Both the position numbers and the translations under genes were made by a program. The notes beneath the pieces were generated by a model. The model made no database searches. It saw only the letters and a program-made list of their open reading frames with translations, and had not been told where the DNA came from. Positions 22,763 through 29,819 of a DNA stretch of 32,531 bases are shown one piece after another (the stretch's first letter is position 1; each line of letters begins with the position of its first letter). Origin of the DNA: an uncultured Bacteroidales bacterium (GTDB taxonomy: Bacteria; Bacteroidota; Bacteroidia; Bacteroidales; UBA932); assembly GCA_945827785.1 (NCBI GenBank), contig CALZOR010000019.1, forward strand, positions 1-32,531, read 5' to 3'.

Positions 22763-23704
22763 CTAAAGAGTCTTCAGCTGCTCAGTTGCAGTTGCCCCGA
22801 ACTGAGGGTCGTTCACAATCTTCTCGTAGTACTCCTTTGCTTTAGCTTTGTTGCCAGCCTGCTGGTAAAGAACTGCAACGGTGCAGATTACACCTGCAGC
22901 ATCCTTTGCCTTAGGAGAAATCTCAAGATATTTCTCATAGAGGGCGATGCACTCTTCGTTCTTTCCGAGCTTCTGTGCTGCACTTGCTGAAAGTTTGTAT
23001 GCATTGGCATTCTCAAGAGCCTCGTTTGACTTGGCTGCCATGTCAATGACTTCCTGATATTTCTTTGCTTTGAGAGCGCTCTGGGCTTTCATGAGGTAGA
23101 TCTGTGAGATAACCTTTACTGCATTGTCTTCCTGACCGTTTGCCTTTGCAACTTCGAGTGCCTGAAGAGCATCGTCAAGCTTTCCGCCTTTCATATATGC
23201 CTGGCCAAGCTGGATTGCAGTGTTGCCGTTTTCCGGGTCGAGTTCAAGAACCTTCTTGAAATTCTCGGCAGCCTTAGCAAAATCTTTTGCTTTCATGGCC
23301 TCTTTAGCGTCAGTGTTGTATTTGAGTTTCCATGTCTGGCCAAGAAGTTCCTCTGCCTCAGAAGCGATTTCAGCTTCACCATAGTTGTCAGCGTTCTCCT
23401 TTGCTTTTCCGAATGCTGCGATTGCACCGTCAAAATCTTTTGAGTTGTAAAGGTCTTTTGCAATAGAAAGAGAAACTGAGCAGATTGCTTTTTTGCAATT
23501 GTTTATGAGGTCAGTTGCATCATCTCCGAGCGATTCTGCCATTGTGAGGGCATTCTGAAAATGCTCAAGAGCAGCGGCGTTGTTTCCCATCTGGAGTTCC
23601 ATCGCTCCATTATTGTAAGTCTCTGTTGCCTGTGCCAGATCCTGTGCTGACAAGGAGATAGCCGACATTACGACGGCAGCTACAATCAGTAAAACCTTTT
23701 TCAT
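22763..23704 (-). CDS. Exported tetratricopeptide-repeat protein
   Basis: This 313-residue protein has a signal peptide (MKKVLLIVAAVVMSAISLSAQ) followed by TPR-like helical repeats. One clear unit is AKAAENFKKVLELDPENGNTAIQLGQAYMKGGKLDDALQALEVA, and others are MQLGNNAAALEHFQNALTMAESLG-like and AGNKAKAKEYYEKIVNDP. It is rich in Lys and Ala, with few aromatics. It precedes the U32 gene with a one-base gap and has a good promoter upstream. Such proteins are usually periplasmic or outer-membrane-associated adaptors in Bacteroidota; the partner is unknown, and no link to the U32 protein beyond shared transcription is visible. Confidence 0.85.
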   Translation of the reverse strand: MKKVLLIVAAVVMSAISLSAQDLAQATETYNNGAMELQMGNNAAALEHFQNALTMAESLGDDATDLINNCKKAICSVSLSIAKDLYNSKDFDGAIAAFGKAKENADNYGEAEIASEAEELLGQTWKLKYNTDAKEAMKAKDFAKAAENFKKVLELDPENGNTAIQLGQAYMKGGKLDDALQALEVAKANGQEDNAVKVISQIYLMKAQSALKAKKYQEVIDMAAKSNEALENANAYKLSASAAQKLGKNEECIALYEKYLEISPKAKDAAGVICTVAVLYQQAGNKAKAKEYYEKIVNDPQFGATATEQLKTL

Positions 23705-23773
23705 GTTGTCTGTTTTTAATGTTTATAATATGTAATTATTTATCTTATTCTTGCCCAAAAGGGCATATAAGTG

Positions 23774-23807
23774 CAAAAGTAGGGATTTTTTGTTTTAATT
23801 TTGCAAA
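23774..23807 (-). promoter_or_regulatory. Promoter for the TPR-U32 operon
   Basis: On the minus strand a -33-like TTTG (plus CAAA at 23804-23807) and a -7 TACTTTTG (plus CAAAAGTA at 23774-23781) are separated by 22 bases, close to the Bacteroidetes arrangement. A small stem TGCCC-AAAA-GGGCA (23752-23765) lies just downstream in the leader. Confidence 0.55.
23796..23803 (+). promoter_or_regulatory. Candidate -7 promoter element for the M16-like gene
   Basis: TAATTTTG fits TAnnTTTG and lies 27 bases before the ATG at 23831. It directly abuts the -33 box of the divergent TPR promoter, so polymerase could probably not occupy both at once. Confidence 0.5.
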
Positions 23808-23830
23808 CAAAAATAAGAAACGTATTAAAA

Positions 23831-26458
23831 ATGAATAACAGGATACTATTATTGTTAATTTCATGGCTGTTTTCAGCTTTTCCTCTTGCCGCTCAGACCT
23901 TGCCGAAACTTCCGTCTGATCCGGCAATTCATCAGGGAATCCTGCCGAACGGTACCAAGTGGTTCATTGCAGTCAACCCGTCAACAAGGCAGACGGCTGA
24001 TTTCGCTTTGGTCCAGAAGGTCGGTTCCGGAAACGGGGATGCTGAAATCAATCCCGTTGAGATTGCTGGCCGAAATATGGCGTCCCTTCCCCATTTCAGG
24101 AAACAGTCTCCTGCACAGTTCCTTTCTTCAAAAGGAATAACGCCAGGGAAGGATGGCTATGTGAAGGTTTCGGAAGATGCTACGATATACAGGCTTTCCA
24201 ATGTGCTGATGTATGATGAGAAGTCAGTTACGGATTCCACCCTCCTTTTCTTATTTGATGTAATCAATTCGTCGGCATCCGTTGATGACGGGGAACGGGG
24301 AAGGTATGCCCCTTCAAATCAGGCAATTATTGTCAGTGGGGATGTCAAGCCGGAAAGTGTGGTAAGCATAATGTATGCAATGTCCCTGATGGTCAATGCA
24401 AAGTCTTCTCTTGAGCAGAAGGAGCTCTATCGGTGGGTTCATCCTGCAGAAGGACCTGTTGTCGTGTCCGATACAACCGGGTGCGGCTTATCAGAACTTT
24501 CATTCAAATGGCAGTTTCCGCGCACTCCCGAGGACTTGATGGAAACAATCCAGCCGGCATTGGTTGAGATGGTAATGAATGAGCTCGGGATATTGGCTGC
24601 AAGGACGGTTCAGGATAATTTCAAACTCTCCGGCATACCTTACTCCAATATGGAATGTGTCTATGTCCCAAGTTCCGCAACTTCCGGGAATGAGTCATTT
24701 ACAATCAGCATAGACTGTCCTGAGGAAAAGCTTGCAGATGCTCTTGGTGTAATGTCCGGAGCCATGTCGGCGATAGCTTCTTCACAGATTCCCTTGAGGG
24801 AATTCATTTCTTGCAAAAGCAAGGCAGTTGCCATGATGGCCGGAAAGATAGCTTCTCCGGTCAGGGATAACTCGGAATATATTGACCGGTGTGCCGATGC
24901 TTTCCTGCATCACGGTTCCCTGGCATCAGCCAAGCAGAAATACGATTTCTACACATCGCGGGTGATTGAGGATGAAACCGAACTCGGCTTGTTCAATTCC
25001 ATTGTGCATGCTTCTCTGTCAGATCTTTCCTGCCTGACAGTGTCTTGCTGCGGAGCTTCTTCCATGCCTGAGGCTCGGGTGAAAGACATATTCATGGAGG
25101 CATGGAAGAAGGCGGAATGTACGGTGCCTTCAAGGCCTTATTCAAATGTGGCTTATTCGGAGCTTCCGCCTGTCCCTCAGAAATTCAAGGTCATTTCTTC
25201 AAAGACGGACCGGACATCGGGCAGTTCCATCTGGGTGTTTTCCAATGGCTTTACGGTTGTGTACAAGAAAATGCCAACAGAGGGCAATCTGTTCTGTTCA
25301 CTTTCACTTAACGGGGGTTATGGCAATGTCCCGGACCTGGTACAGGGTGAAGGCGCGTTTTTCAGTGACTATCTCAACCTGTGCCTGATCAACGGCTGCC
25401 CAGGGTCGGATTTCTTCCGTGCATTGGAAGATGAAGGAGTATATCTCCATCCGAAAGTTTCCCTGGCTAACATGAAAATTTCAGGAGTTTCTCCCTCAGA
25501 GAAACTCCCATTGCTGATGAATGCTCTGATATCAGTGTTCAACCACAGAACGGAGTCCGCAGAATTATATCCATATTACAAAGAATGCCAACAGCTAAGG
25601 TACGATTCTACAACAACGGAATATGCGAGGATGGCTGAAATAGACAGGATAATCTGTCCGGACAACAAATATTCCGAATTTGCTGATCCGGATGTCCTGT
25701 CGGAAGATTTCCTTCAAAAGGGAGAATCCCTGTTCCGGGCACAGGCGGAAAAAATGGATGACGGAGTCTTGGTTCTGGTAGGCGACATGGATGAGTCTGC
25801 TCTGAAAAAGGTTCTTCAGGGATATGTCCATTGCTTCAAGACCTCACAAAAGGCCTTCCCGAGGTCATATTACCGTTACCAGCCGGTATCAGGGACTTCT
25901 GTATATTCGGTGGAAGGAGAAACTGACATGGTTGACATTGTCATGACCGCTCCATATTCCCTGACTTCTGAGAATATGATGTCAATGATGGCTGCCGAGT
26001 CTGTTCTCAGGAACCGTCTCGCTCCCGTAATGGCTCGGGCCGGTTATGCCGCGGACGTGAAACTGAGGCTTACAAGCCACCCTCAGGAACGTCTGAATCT
26101 GATAATAAGCGCAAAGAAGGCTGGTCAAGAGGGCTTCGGACAGGACTTTACGCAAGCAGATCCGATAGAAACCCTTGCCCTTATGAGAGAGGTCCTTGCC
26201 TCTCTGGATAAAATTGATGTACAGGAAGCTGAACTCAAAGCTTGCAAGGAGTCAATCAAGGGAAAAATTGAATACAGCATTTCAGACCCTGCCTGGTGGG
26301 TTTCGGTCTTGTCGAAGCGCTATATGGAAGGCAAAGATATGTACACCAGTATCAAAGCCAAGGCTGATGCAGTTTCTGCAGAAAAGATAAGCGCCATCTT
26401 CAATGCCTTGTCCAAGGGAACCCGCGTCGAATATGTAACCAAAGCCAAAGGAATATAA
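23831..26458 (+). CDS. Exported M16 (insulinase-family) peptidase homologue lacking the zinc motif
   Basis: The 875-residue protein has a signal peptide (MNNRILLLLISWLFSAFPLAAQ) and two M16-like halves, the first opening with ILPNGTKWFIAVNP and the second with FSNGFTVVYKKMPTEGNLFCSLSLNGGYGN. Where active M16 enzymes carry HxxEH (typically GLAHFLEHMAFNG), this one reads VEIAGRNMASLPHF at residues 76-89, and no HxxEH or HxxDH occurs anywhere. It is therefore predicted to be catalytically inactive, perhaps a chaperone-like or partner subunit. The conserved later segment APSNQAIIVSGDVKPESVV is retained, supporting the family call. The ATG at 23831 starts the signal peptide; the track's 23801 start is rejected. 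The gene is followed after 2 bases by the DUF3109 gene. Confidence 0.82.
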   Translation: MNNRILLLLISWLFSAFPLAAQTLPKLPSDPAIHQGILPNGTKWFIAVNPSTRQTADFALVQKVGSGNGDAEINPVEIAGRNMASLPHFRKQSPAQFLSSKGITPGKDGYVKVSEDATIYRLSNVLMYDEKSVTDSTLLFLFDVINSSASVDDGERGRYAPSNQAIIVSGDVKPESVVSIMYAMSLMVNAKSSLEQKELYRWVHPAEGPVVVSDTTGCGLSELSFKWQFPRTPEDLMETIQPALVEMVMNELGILAARTVQDNFKLSGIPYSNMECVYVPSSATSGNESFTISIDCPEEKLADALGVMSGAMSAIASSQIPLREFISCKSKAVAMMAGKIASPVRDNSEYIDRCADAFLHHGSLASAKQKYDFYTSRVIEDETELGLFNSIVHASLSDLSCLTVSCCGASSMPEARVKDIFMEAWKKAECTVPSRPYSNVAYSELPPVPQKFKVISSKTDRTSGSSIWVFSNGFTVVYKKMPTEGNLFCSLSLNGGYGNVPDLVQGEGAFFSDYLNLCLINGCPGSDFFRALEDEGVYLHPKVSLANMKISGVSPSEKLPLLMNALISVFNHRTESAELYPYYKECQQLRYDSTTTEYARMAEIDRIICPDNKYSEFADPDVLSEDFLQKGESLFRAQAEKMDDGVLVLVGDMDESALKKVLQGYVHCFKTSQKAFPRSYYRYQPVSGTSVYSVEGETDMVDIVMTAPYSLTSENMMSMMAAESVLRNRLAPVMARAGYAADVKLRLTSHPQERLNLIISAKKAGQEGFGQDFTQADPIETLALMREVLASLDKIDVQEAELKACKESIKGKIEYSISDPAWWVSVLSKRYMEGKDMYTSIKAKADAVSAEKISAIFNALSKGTRVEYVTKAKGI

Positions 26459-26460
26459 AG

Positions 26461-27060
26461 ATGAAACATGGAATGATATTCCAGATAGATGATTGTCTGG
26501 TGTCGGAAGAGATTCTGACTGAATACTTTGCCTGTGATTATGAAAAATGCAAGGGATGCTGCTGCGTCATTGGTGACAGCGGTGCGCCTCTTGAGGAGTG
26601 TGAGGTCGAGGCCATAGAGAAGAATTACGACATATTTTCCCCGCTCATGCCGGAGGAAGGCCGCAAGGCCGTCAGCCAGAAGGGCTTCTTTGAAGTGGAT
26701 GTGGACGGAGACATAGTCACGCCTCTTGTAAGCGGGGGAGAGGAATGTGCATATACCCTTTTCGATGAGAATGGGAACTGCTTCTGCTCGATGGAACGCT
26801 GCTGGTTCCAAGGGAAGGGCGATTTCAGAAAGCCCATATCATGCTGGCTCTATCCTATAAGGGTGTCAACCCTGGGAAACGGTACAAGGGCGCTCAACCT
26901 GCATCGCTGGGAAATATGCAAGGACGCTTTTGAAAAGGGGAAACGTGAAGGCATACGCGTGTATCAGTTCCTTAAGGAACCGATTGAGAGATATTTCGGC
27001 GAAGATTTCTACCGGGCCCTGGATGAAGCTGCCGGAATGATTGATTCGGGAAAGCTGTAG
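26461..27060 (+). CDS. DUF3109 family cysteine-cluster protein
   Basis: This 199-residue cytosolic protein matches DUF3109, a family widespread in Bacteroidota and related to YkgJ-type cysteine-cluster proteins presumed to bind zinc or an Fe-S cluster. Visible signatures are ACDYEKCKGCCCVIGDSGAPLEE near residue 25, CAYTLFDENGNCFCSMERCW near 100, KPISCWLYPIRV near 125 and RWEICKDAF near 145, giving about ten conserved cysteines. The stretch CKGCCC has one more Cys than the CKGxCC usual in the family as I recall it. It directly follows the M16-like gene and is presumably cotranscribed. The function is unknown. It converges on the next gene with one base between the stops. Confidence 0.9.
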   Translation: MKHGMIFQIDDCLVSEEILTEYFACDYEKCKGCCCVIGDSGAPLEECEVEAIEKNYDIFSPLMPEEGRKAVSQKGFFEVDVDGDIVTPLVSGGEECAYTLFDENGNCFCSMERCWFQGKGDFRKPISCWLYPIRVSTLGNGTRALNLHRWEICKDAFEKGKREGIRVYQFLKEPIERYFGEDFYRALDEAAGMIDSGKL

Positions 27061-27061
27061 C

Positions 27062-27523
27062 TTAGCTGATGAACTTGTTCTCGATTCCCATGCAGAGCCT
27101 GATGACGTCTTTCCTCAGACCTTCGAGCTCTACAACGCCGTCTTTGCCAGCGACAAGGGTAATTCTGTCTTCATACATCTTGCTGATGCGGCCCACTATT
27201 GTCCTGTAACGGAAGGTAAGAGTCGTATCTGTTTCACTTTCAAGAATATAGTTTCTTTCGCGGAAGAGCTCGACAACGTCCTGCCGGGCTTCTGCCCACG
27301 GCTTTGCCGTGATGGCTTCCCTTTTGATGAAGCCGAGTTTCGGATAGACAGAGGCAACGGCAGCGAACAGGATTGCCATCTTCCATATGGCGTTCCACCC
27401 TCCGCGGAACATGGTGTCGATATTCCCGTCAACGGCTCCTACAAGAACGAGAGCTCCGACCATCAAAGCGACTATGAAGGCAAAATAAAAGAAGTATTTT
27501 ATGGCTCTGACCAGATATTTCAT
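27062..27523 (-). CDS. Small membrane protein of unknown function
   Basis: I do not recognise this 153-residue protein. The ATG at 27523 (MKYLVRAIKYFFYF) is chosen because the track's longer start at 27580 would translate through the palindrome and promoter. Two membrane segments are visible (about residues 8-30 and 45-62), followed by a soluble C-terminal part with LGFIKREA, a charged helix (EARQDVVELFRERNY) and four or five beta strands (DTTLTFRYRTIVGRI, DRITLVAGKDGVVELEGLRKDV). The C-terminal fold looks PH-like or small-barrel in character, but that is speculation. It ends one base from the convergent DUF3109 gene and is transcribed from the promoter region with the 28-base palindrome. Confidence 0.78.
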   Translation of the reverse strand: MKYLVRAIKYFFYFAFIVALMVGALVLVGAVDGNIDTMFRGGWNAIWKMAILFAAVASVYPKLGFIKREAITAKPWAEARQDVVELFRERNYILESETDTTLTFRYRTIVGRISKMYEDRITLVAGKDGVVELEGLRKDVIRLCMGIENKFIS

Positions 27524-27551
27524 CACTATTGGTTTTAAATTTGAAAAATAA

Positions 27552-27579
27552 TGCACCTGCCACAATTGTGGCGAGTGCA
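27552..27579. promoter_or_regulatory. 28-base palindrome in the divergent promoter region
   Basis: TGCAC-CT-GCCACAATTGTGGC-GA-GTGCA is a dyad centred between 27565 and 27566. The inner 14 bases (27559-27572) are a perfect palindrome and the outer five on each side pair perfectly, leaving only two mismatched positions per arm. It lies just downstream of the minus-strand -7 element, where transcription would start, so it fits an operator for a dimeric regulator. Confidence 0.65.
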
Positions 27580-27585
27580 AATATA
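27578..27585 (-). promoter_or_regulatory. Candidate -7 promoter element for the small membrane protein gene
   Basis: CAAATATA reads TATATTTG on the minus strand, fitting TAnnTTTG. The predicted start of transcription (about 27571) falls inside the palindrome at 27552-27579. Confidence 0.5.
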
Positions 27586-27597
27586 TCGGATTTTTCC

Positions 27598-27605
27598 TAA
27601 ATTTG
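27598..27605 (+). promoter_or_regulatory. Candidate -7 promoter element for the coiled-coil protein gene
   Basis: TAAATTTG fits TAnnTTTG and lies 38 bases before the ATG at 27643, diverging from the small membrane protein promoter. Confidence 0.5.
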
Positions 27606-27642
27606 CGACTTGTTTGGTAAAAATGAACAAAATAGAAAGACT

Positions 27643-28506
27643 ATGGAAGAGAAAAATCTCAAGACTGTGATGTATGCAATGATTGCAGTTGCAGTGCTGC
27701 TTGCCGGCGCACTGGCCTATATTTGGTGGGAGAAATCATCCCTTGTCAACGAACTTAACATTGACAAGCAGGAGCTGACCAGGCAGATGATAGACCTTCA
27801 GAATGATTATGCATCGCTTTCATCTGATTATGAGAGCATCAACTCCCAGCTGGATTCTTCACGAGAGGAGGTGTCCCAGCTGATAGAAAGGATAAAAAAA
27901 ACTGACGCTGCAAACAGAAGCAAGATGCGCCAGTATGAGAAGGAGCTCGGAACTTTGAGAAGCATAATGAGGAATTACATCGTCCAGATTGATTCGCTCA
28001 ATACACTCAACAAGAAACTTACGGCAGATGCCGCAGCTGCAAGACGCGAGGCCGCGGAGAGCCGCCGTCAGTCGGAGGAGCTTTCGAAGACCGTCGAGAG
28101 CCTCAGCGGCCAGGTTGCCGCAGGTTCTGTAATCAAGGCCCGTGGCCTGAGGATGGAGGCATACAATGCTTCTGACAAGGTGACTGACCGCAGCAGCAGG
28201 GTTGTACGCCTGCTCGCAAACCTCAGCCTCGTGGAGAATGACCTTGCACCGAAGGGCCCAATCAGAATCTACATCAGAGTCAAGGGACCTGACGGAATCC
28301 TGCTGACAAACGGCACCCAGAGAACGTTCGAGGTGGATGGAGAGCCGCTTATCTGCTCGGCTTCCCGTGAGGTGGACTATCAGGGCAAGGAGCTTGACGT
28401 AGCCATATATCTCAATGACATAACAGGCTATGTGAAAGGTATCTACACAATTGAAGCCTACACTTCTCAGGGTCGTCTCGGAGAGGCTGAAATGATGCTC
28501 AGATAA
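27643..28506 (+). CDS. Membrane-anchored coiled-coil protein with C-terminal beta domain
   Basis: I recognise the architecture but not a function. The ATG at 27643 (MEEKNLKTVMYAMIAVAVLLAGALAYIWW) gives a 287-residue protein with one N-terminal membrane segment (about residues 9-28) and no cleavage site, a heptad-rich coiled coil over about residues 31-175 (NELNIDKQELTRQMIDLQNDYASLSSDYESINSQLDSSREEVSQLIERIKK), and a C-terminal beta domain (about 185-287; PIRIYIRVKGPDGILLTN, KELDVAIYLNDITGYVKGIYTIEAYT). Similar proteins are frequent in Bacteroidota and are annotated as hypothetical. The track's start at 27610 would place the promoter inside the gene. It is followed after 6 bases by the HemW-like gene. 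Confidence 0.82.
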   Translation: MEEKNLKTVMYAMIAVAVLLAGALAYIWWEKSSLVNELNIDKQELTRQMIDLQNDYASLSSDYESINSQLDSSREEVSQLIERIKKTDAANRSKMRQYEKELGTLRSIMRNYIVQIDSLNTLNKKLTADAAAARREAAESRRQSEELSKTVESLSGQVAAGSVIKARGLRMEAYNASDKVTDRSSRVVRLLANLSLVENDLAPKGPIRIYIRVKGPDGILLTNGTQRTFEVDGEPLICSASREVDYQGKELDVAIYLNDITGYVKGIYTIEAYTSQGRLGEAEMMLR

Positions 28507-28512
28507 TTTCTC

Positions 28513-29751
28513 GTGATATACATCCACATTCCGTTCTGCAGAAGTTTCTGCACCTACTGCGATTTCTATTCGGAGGCAGTACCGGGATGTGCAGGCAGCA
28601 GGAAGGCTGAATTCGAACAGGGACTTTTCCTGAAATATCAGAATGCTCTCTGTGCTGAAATCCTTTCCCGCCGCTCTGAAATCACCAGTGAAATAAATAC
28701 GTTATACATAGGTGGTGGCACTCCTTCGGTGCTGCCGCCTTCTTTTTTTGAGGCTGTGCTGGAGGCCCTCAATCATGCAGGAGTCCGGACGGATTTCGAC
28801 GAATTTACCGTCGAGGTCAATCCTGAGGATGTCGTTGAAAAGGGGGAAGAGTACATCAGGGCTCTGGCCCGGATGGGAGTGAACCGCATAAGTATGGGTG
28901 TGCAGTCTTTCGACGACGGGATTCTGAAGTGGATGAACCGCAGGCACAATGCTCAGACAGCCCGTAGAGCCTACGAAATAATCGAGTCTGCCGGAATGGA
29001 TAATATAAGCATAGACCTGATTTTCGGGCTCGGCCAGCTCAGTCCTGACCGGTGGGAAGATACTGTACATCAGGCCCTTGCAATTTCCTCCGTGGGGAAG
29101 ATGCCTTCTCATGTCTCCGCCTACCAGCTGTCCGTGGAGCCGGGCAGCATGCTTGCCGAATTTGTGCGCAGGGGGACATTCAGGGAGGCCTCGCAGGAGG
29201 AGTGCCGGCTTCAGTACGACATTCTGTGCAGGGTGCTGAAGGAAGCCGGCTACCATCATTACGAAATATCCAATTTTTCCCTTCCGGGAAAAGAAGCCGT
29301 ACATAATTCGGCCTATTGGGAACATGTGCCCTATTCCGGATTCGGCCCCGGTGCCCACAGTTTCCTTTTGTCGGAAGATTCTGATAATCAGCCTGTTATA
29401 ATGAGGAAGTGGAATAAATCCGACCTTAAGGCCTATCTTGACTATTTTTGCCGAACGGGGGAGAGAGGGGATTGTGCGGACTCTTCCATCTCGGTTAATA
29501 CGCTTGATTCGGTTAATCCGGTTGTCGGGTCTGAAACCCTCACGAAGGATCAGTATGACCTTGAAACCTTGATGCTTTCGCTGCGCACCTCAAAGGGAGT
29601 GGATGAGGGTTTTCTCCGGGCCCATTCTGATTCCCGTGCCCTAGAAAAAATGATTTCCTGCGGTTGTCTTGTTCCTGCCATGAACGGCCGCATCCGCATT
29701 CCTGAAGAGTCTTTCTTCATTTCTGACGGAATTATCGCAGAAATTGCCTAA
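28513..29751 (+). CDS. hemW: HemW-like radical SAM protein
   Basis: HemW is a radical SAM protein related to HemN. It is now regarded as a heme chaperone rather than coproporphyrinogen oxidase. The 412-residue protein begins at a GTG with IYIHIPFCRSFCTYCDFYS, in which Cys9, Cys13 and Cys16 form the CX3CX2C cluster motif; the fourth cysteine that HemN uses is phenylalanine (CDF), as in HemW. It also has IGGGTPSVLP, VEVNPEDV, RISMGVQSFDDGILKWMNRRH, SIDLIFGLG and SAYQLSVEPGSML, all expected for this family, and a C-terminal HemN_C-like domain. No better ATG lies nearby, so GTG is accepted. It follows the coiled-coil gene by 6 bases. Heme would be needed by the cytochrome b subunit encoded further along. 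Confidence 0.9.
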   Translation: MIYIHIPFCRSFCTYCDFYSEAVPGCAGSRKAEFEQGLFLKYQNALCAEILSRRSEITSEINTLYIGGGTPSVLPPSFFEAVLEALNHAGVRTDFDEFTVEVNPEDVVEKGEEYIRALARMGVNRISMGVQSFDDGILKWMNRRHNAQTARRAYEIIESAGMDNISIDLIFGLGQLSPDRWEDTVHQALAISSVGKMPSHVSAYQLSVEPGSMLAEFVRRGTFREASQEECRLQYDILCRVLKEAGYHHYEISNFSLPGKEAVHNSAYWEHVPYSGFGPGAHSFLLSEDSDNQPVIMRKWNKSDLKAYLDYFCRTGERGDCADSSISVNTLDSVNPVVGSETLTKDQYDLETLMLSLRTSKGVDEGFLRAHSDSRALEKMISCGCLVPAMNGRIRIPEESFFISDGIIAEIA

Positions 29752-29774
29752 ATTGCAACCTTGTTGTAATTTTA

Positions 29775-29793
29775 GTTTCGCATGTCGCGAAAC
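29775..29793 (+). promoter_or_regulatory. Small perfect inverted repeat before the Xaa-Pro aminopeptidase gene
   Basis: GTTTCGC (29775-29781) and GCGAAAC (29787-29793) are exact inverted copies around the five-base loop ATGTC. They lie 27-45 bases before the start codon and overlap a weak -7-like TAGTTTCG (29773-29780). This may be an operator or a leader hairpin. Confidence 0.4.
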
Positions 29794-29819
29794 TTGAGGT
29801 TGTAACGATTGAATTGGTT

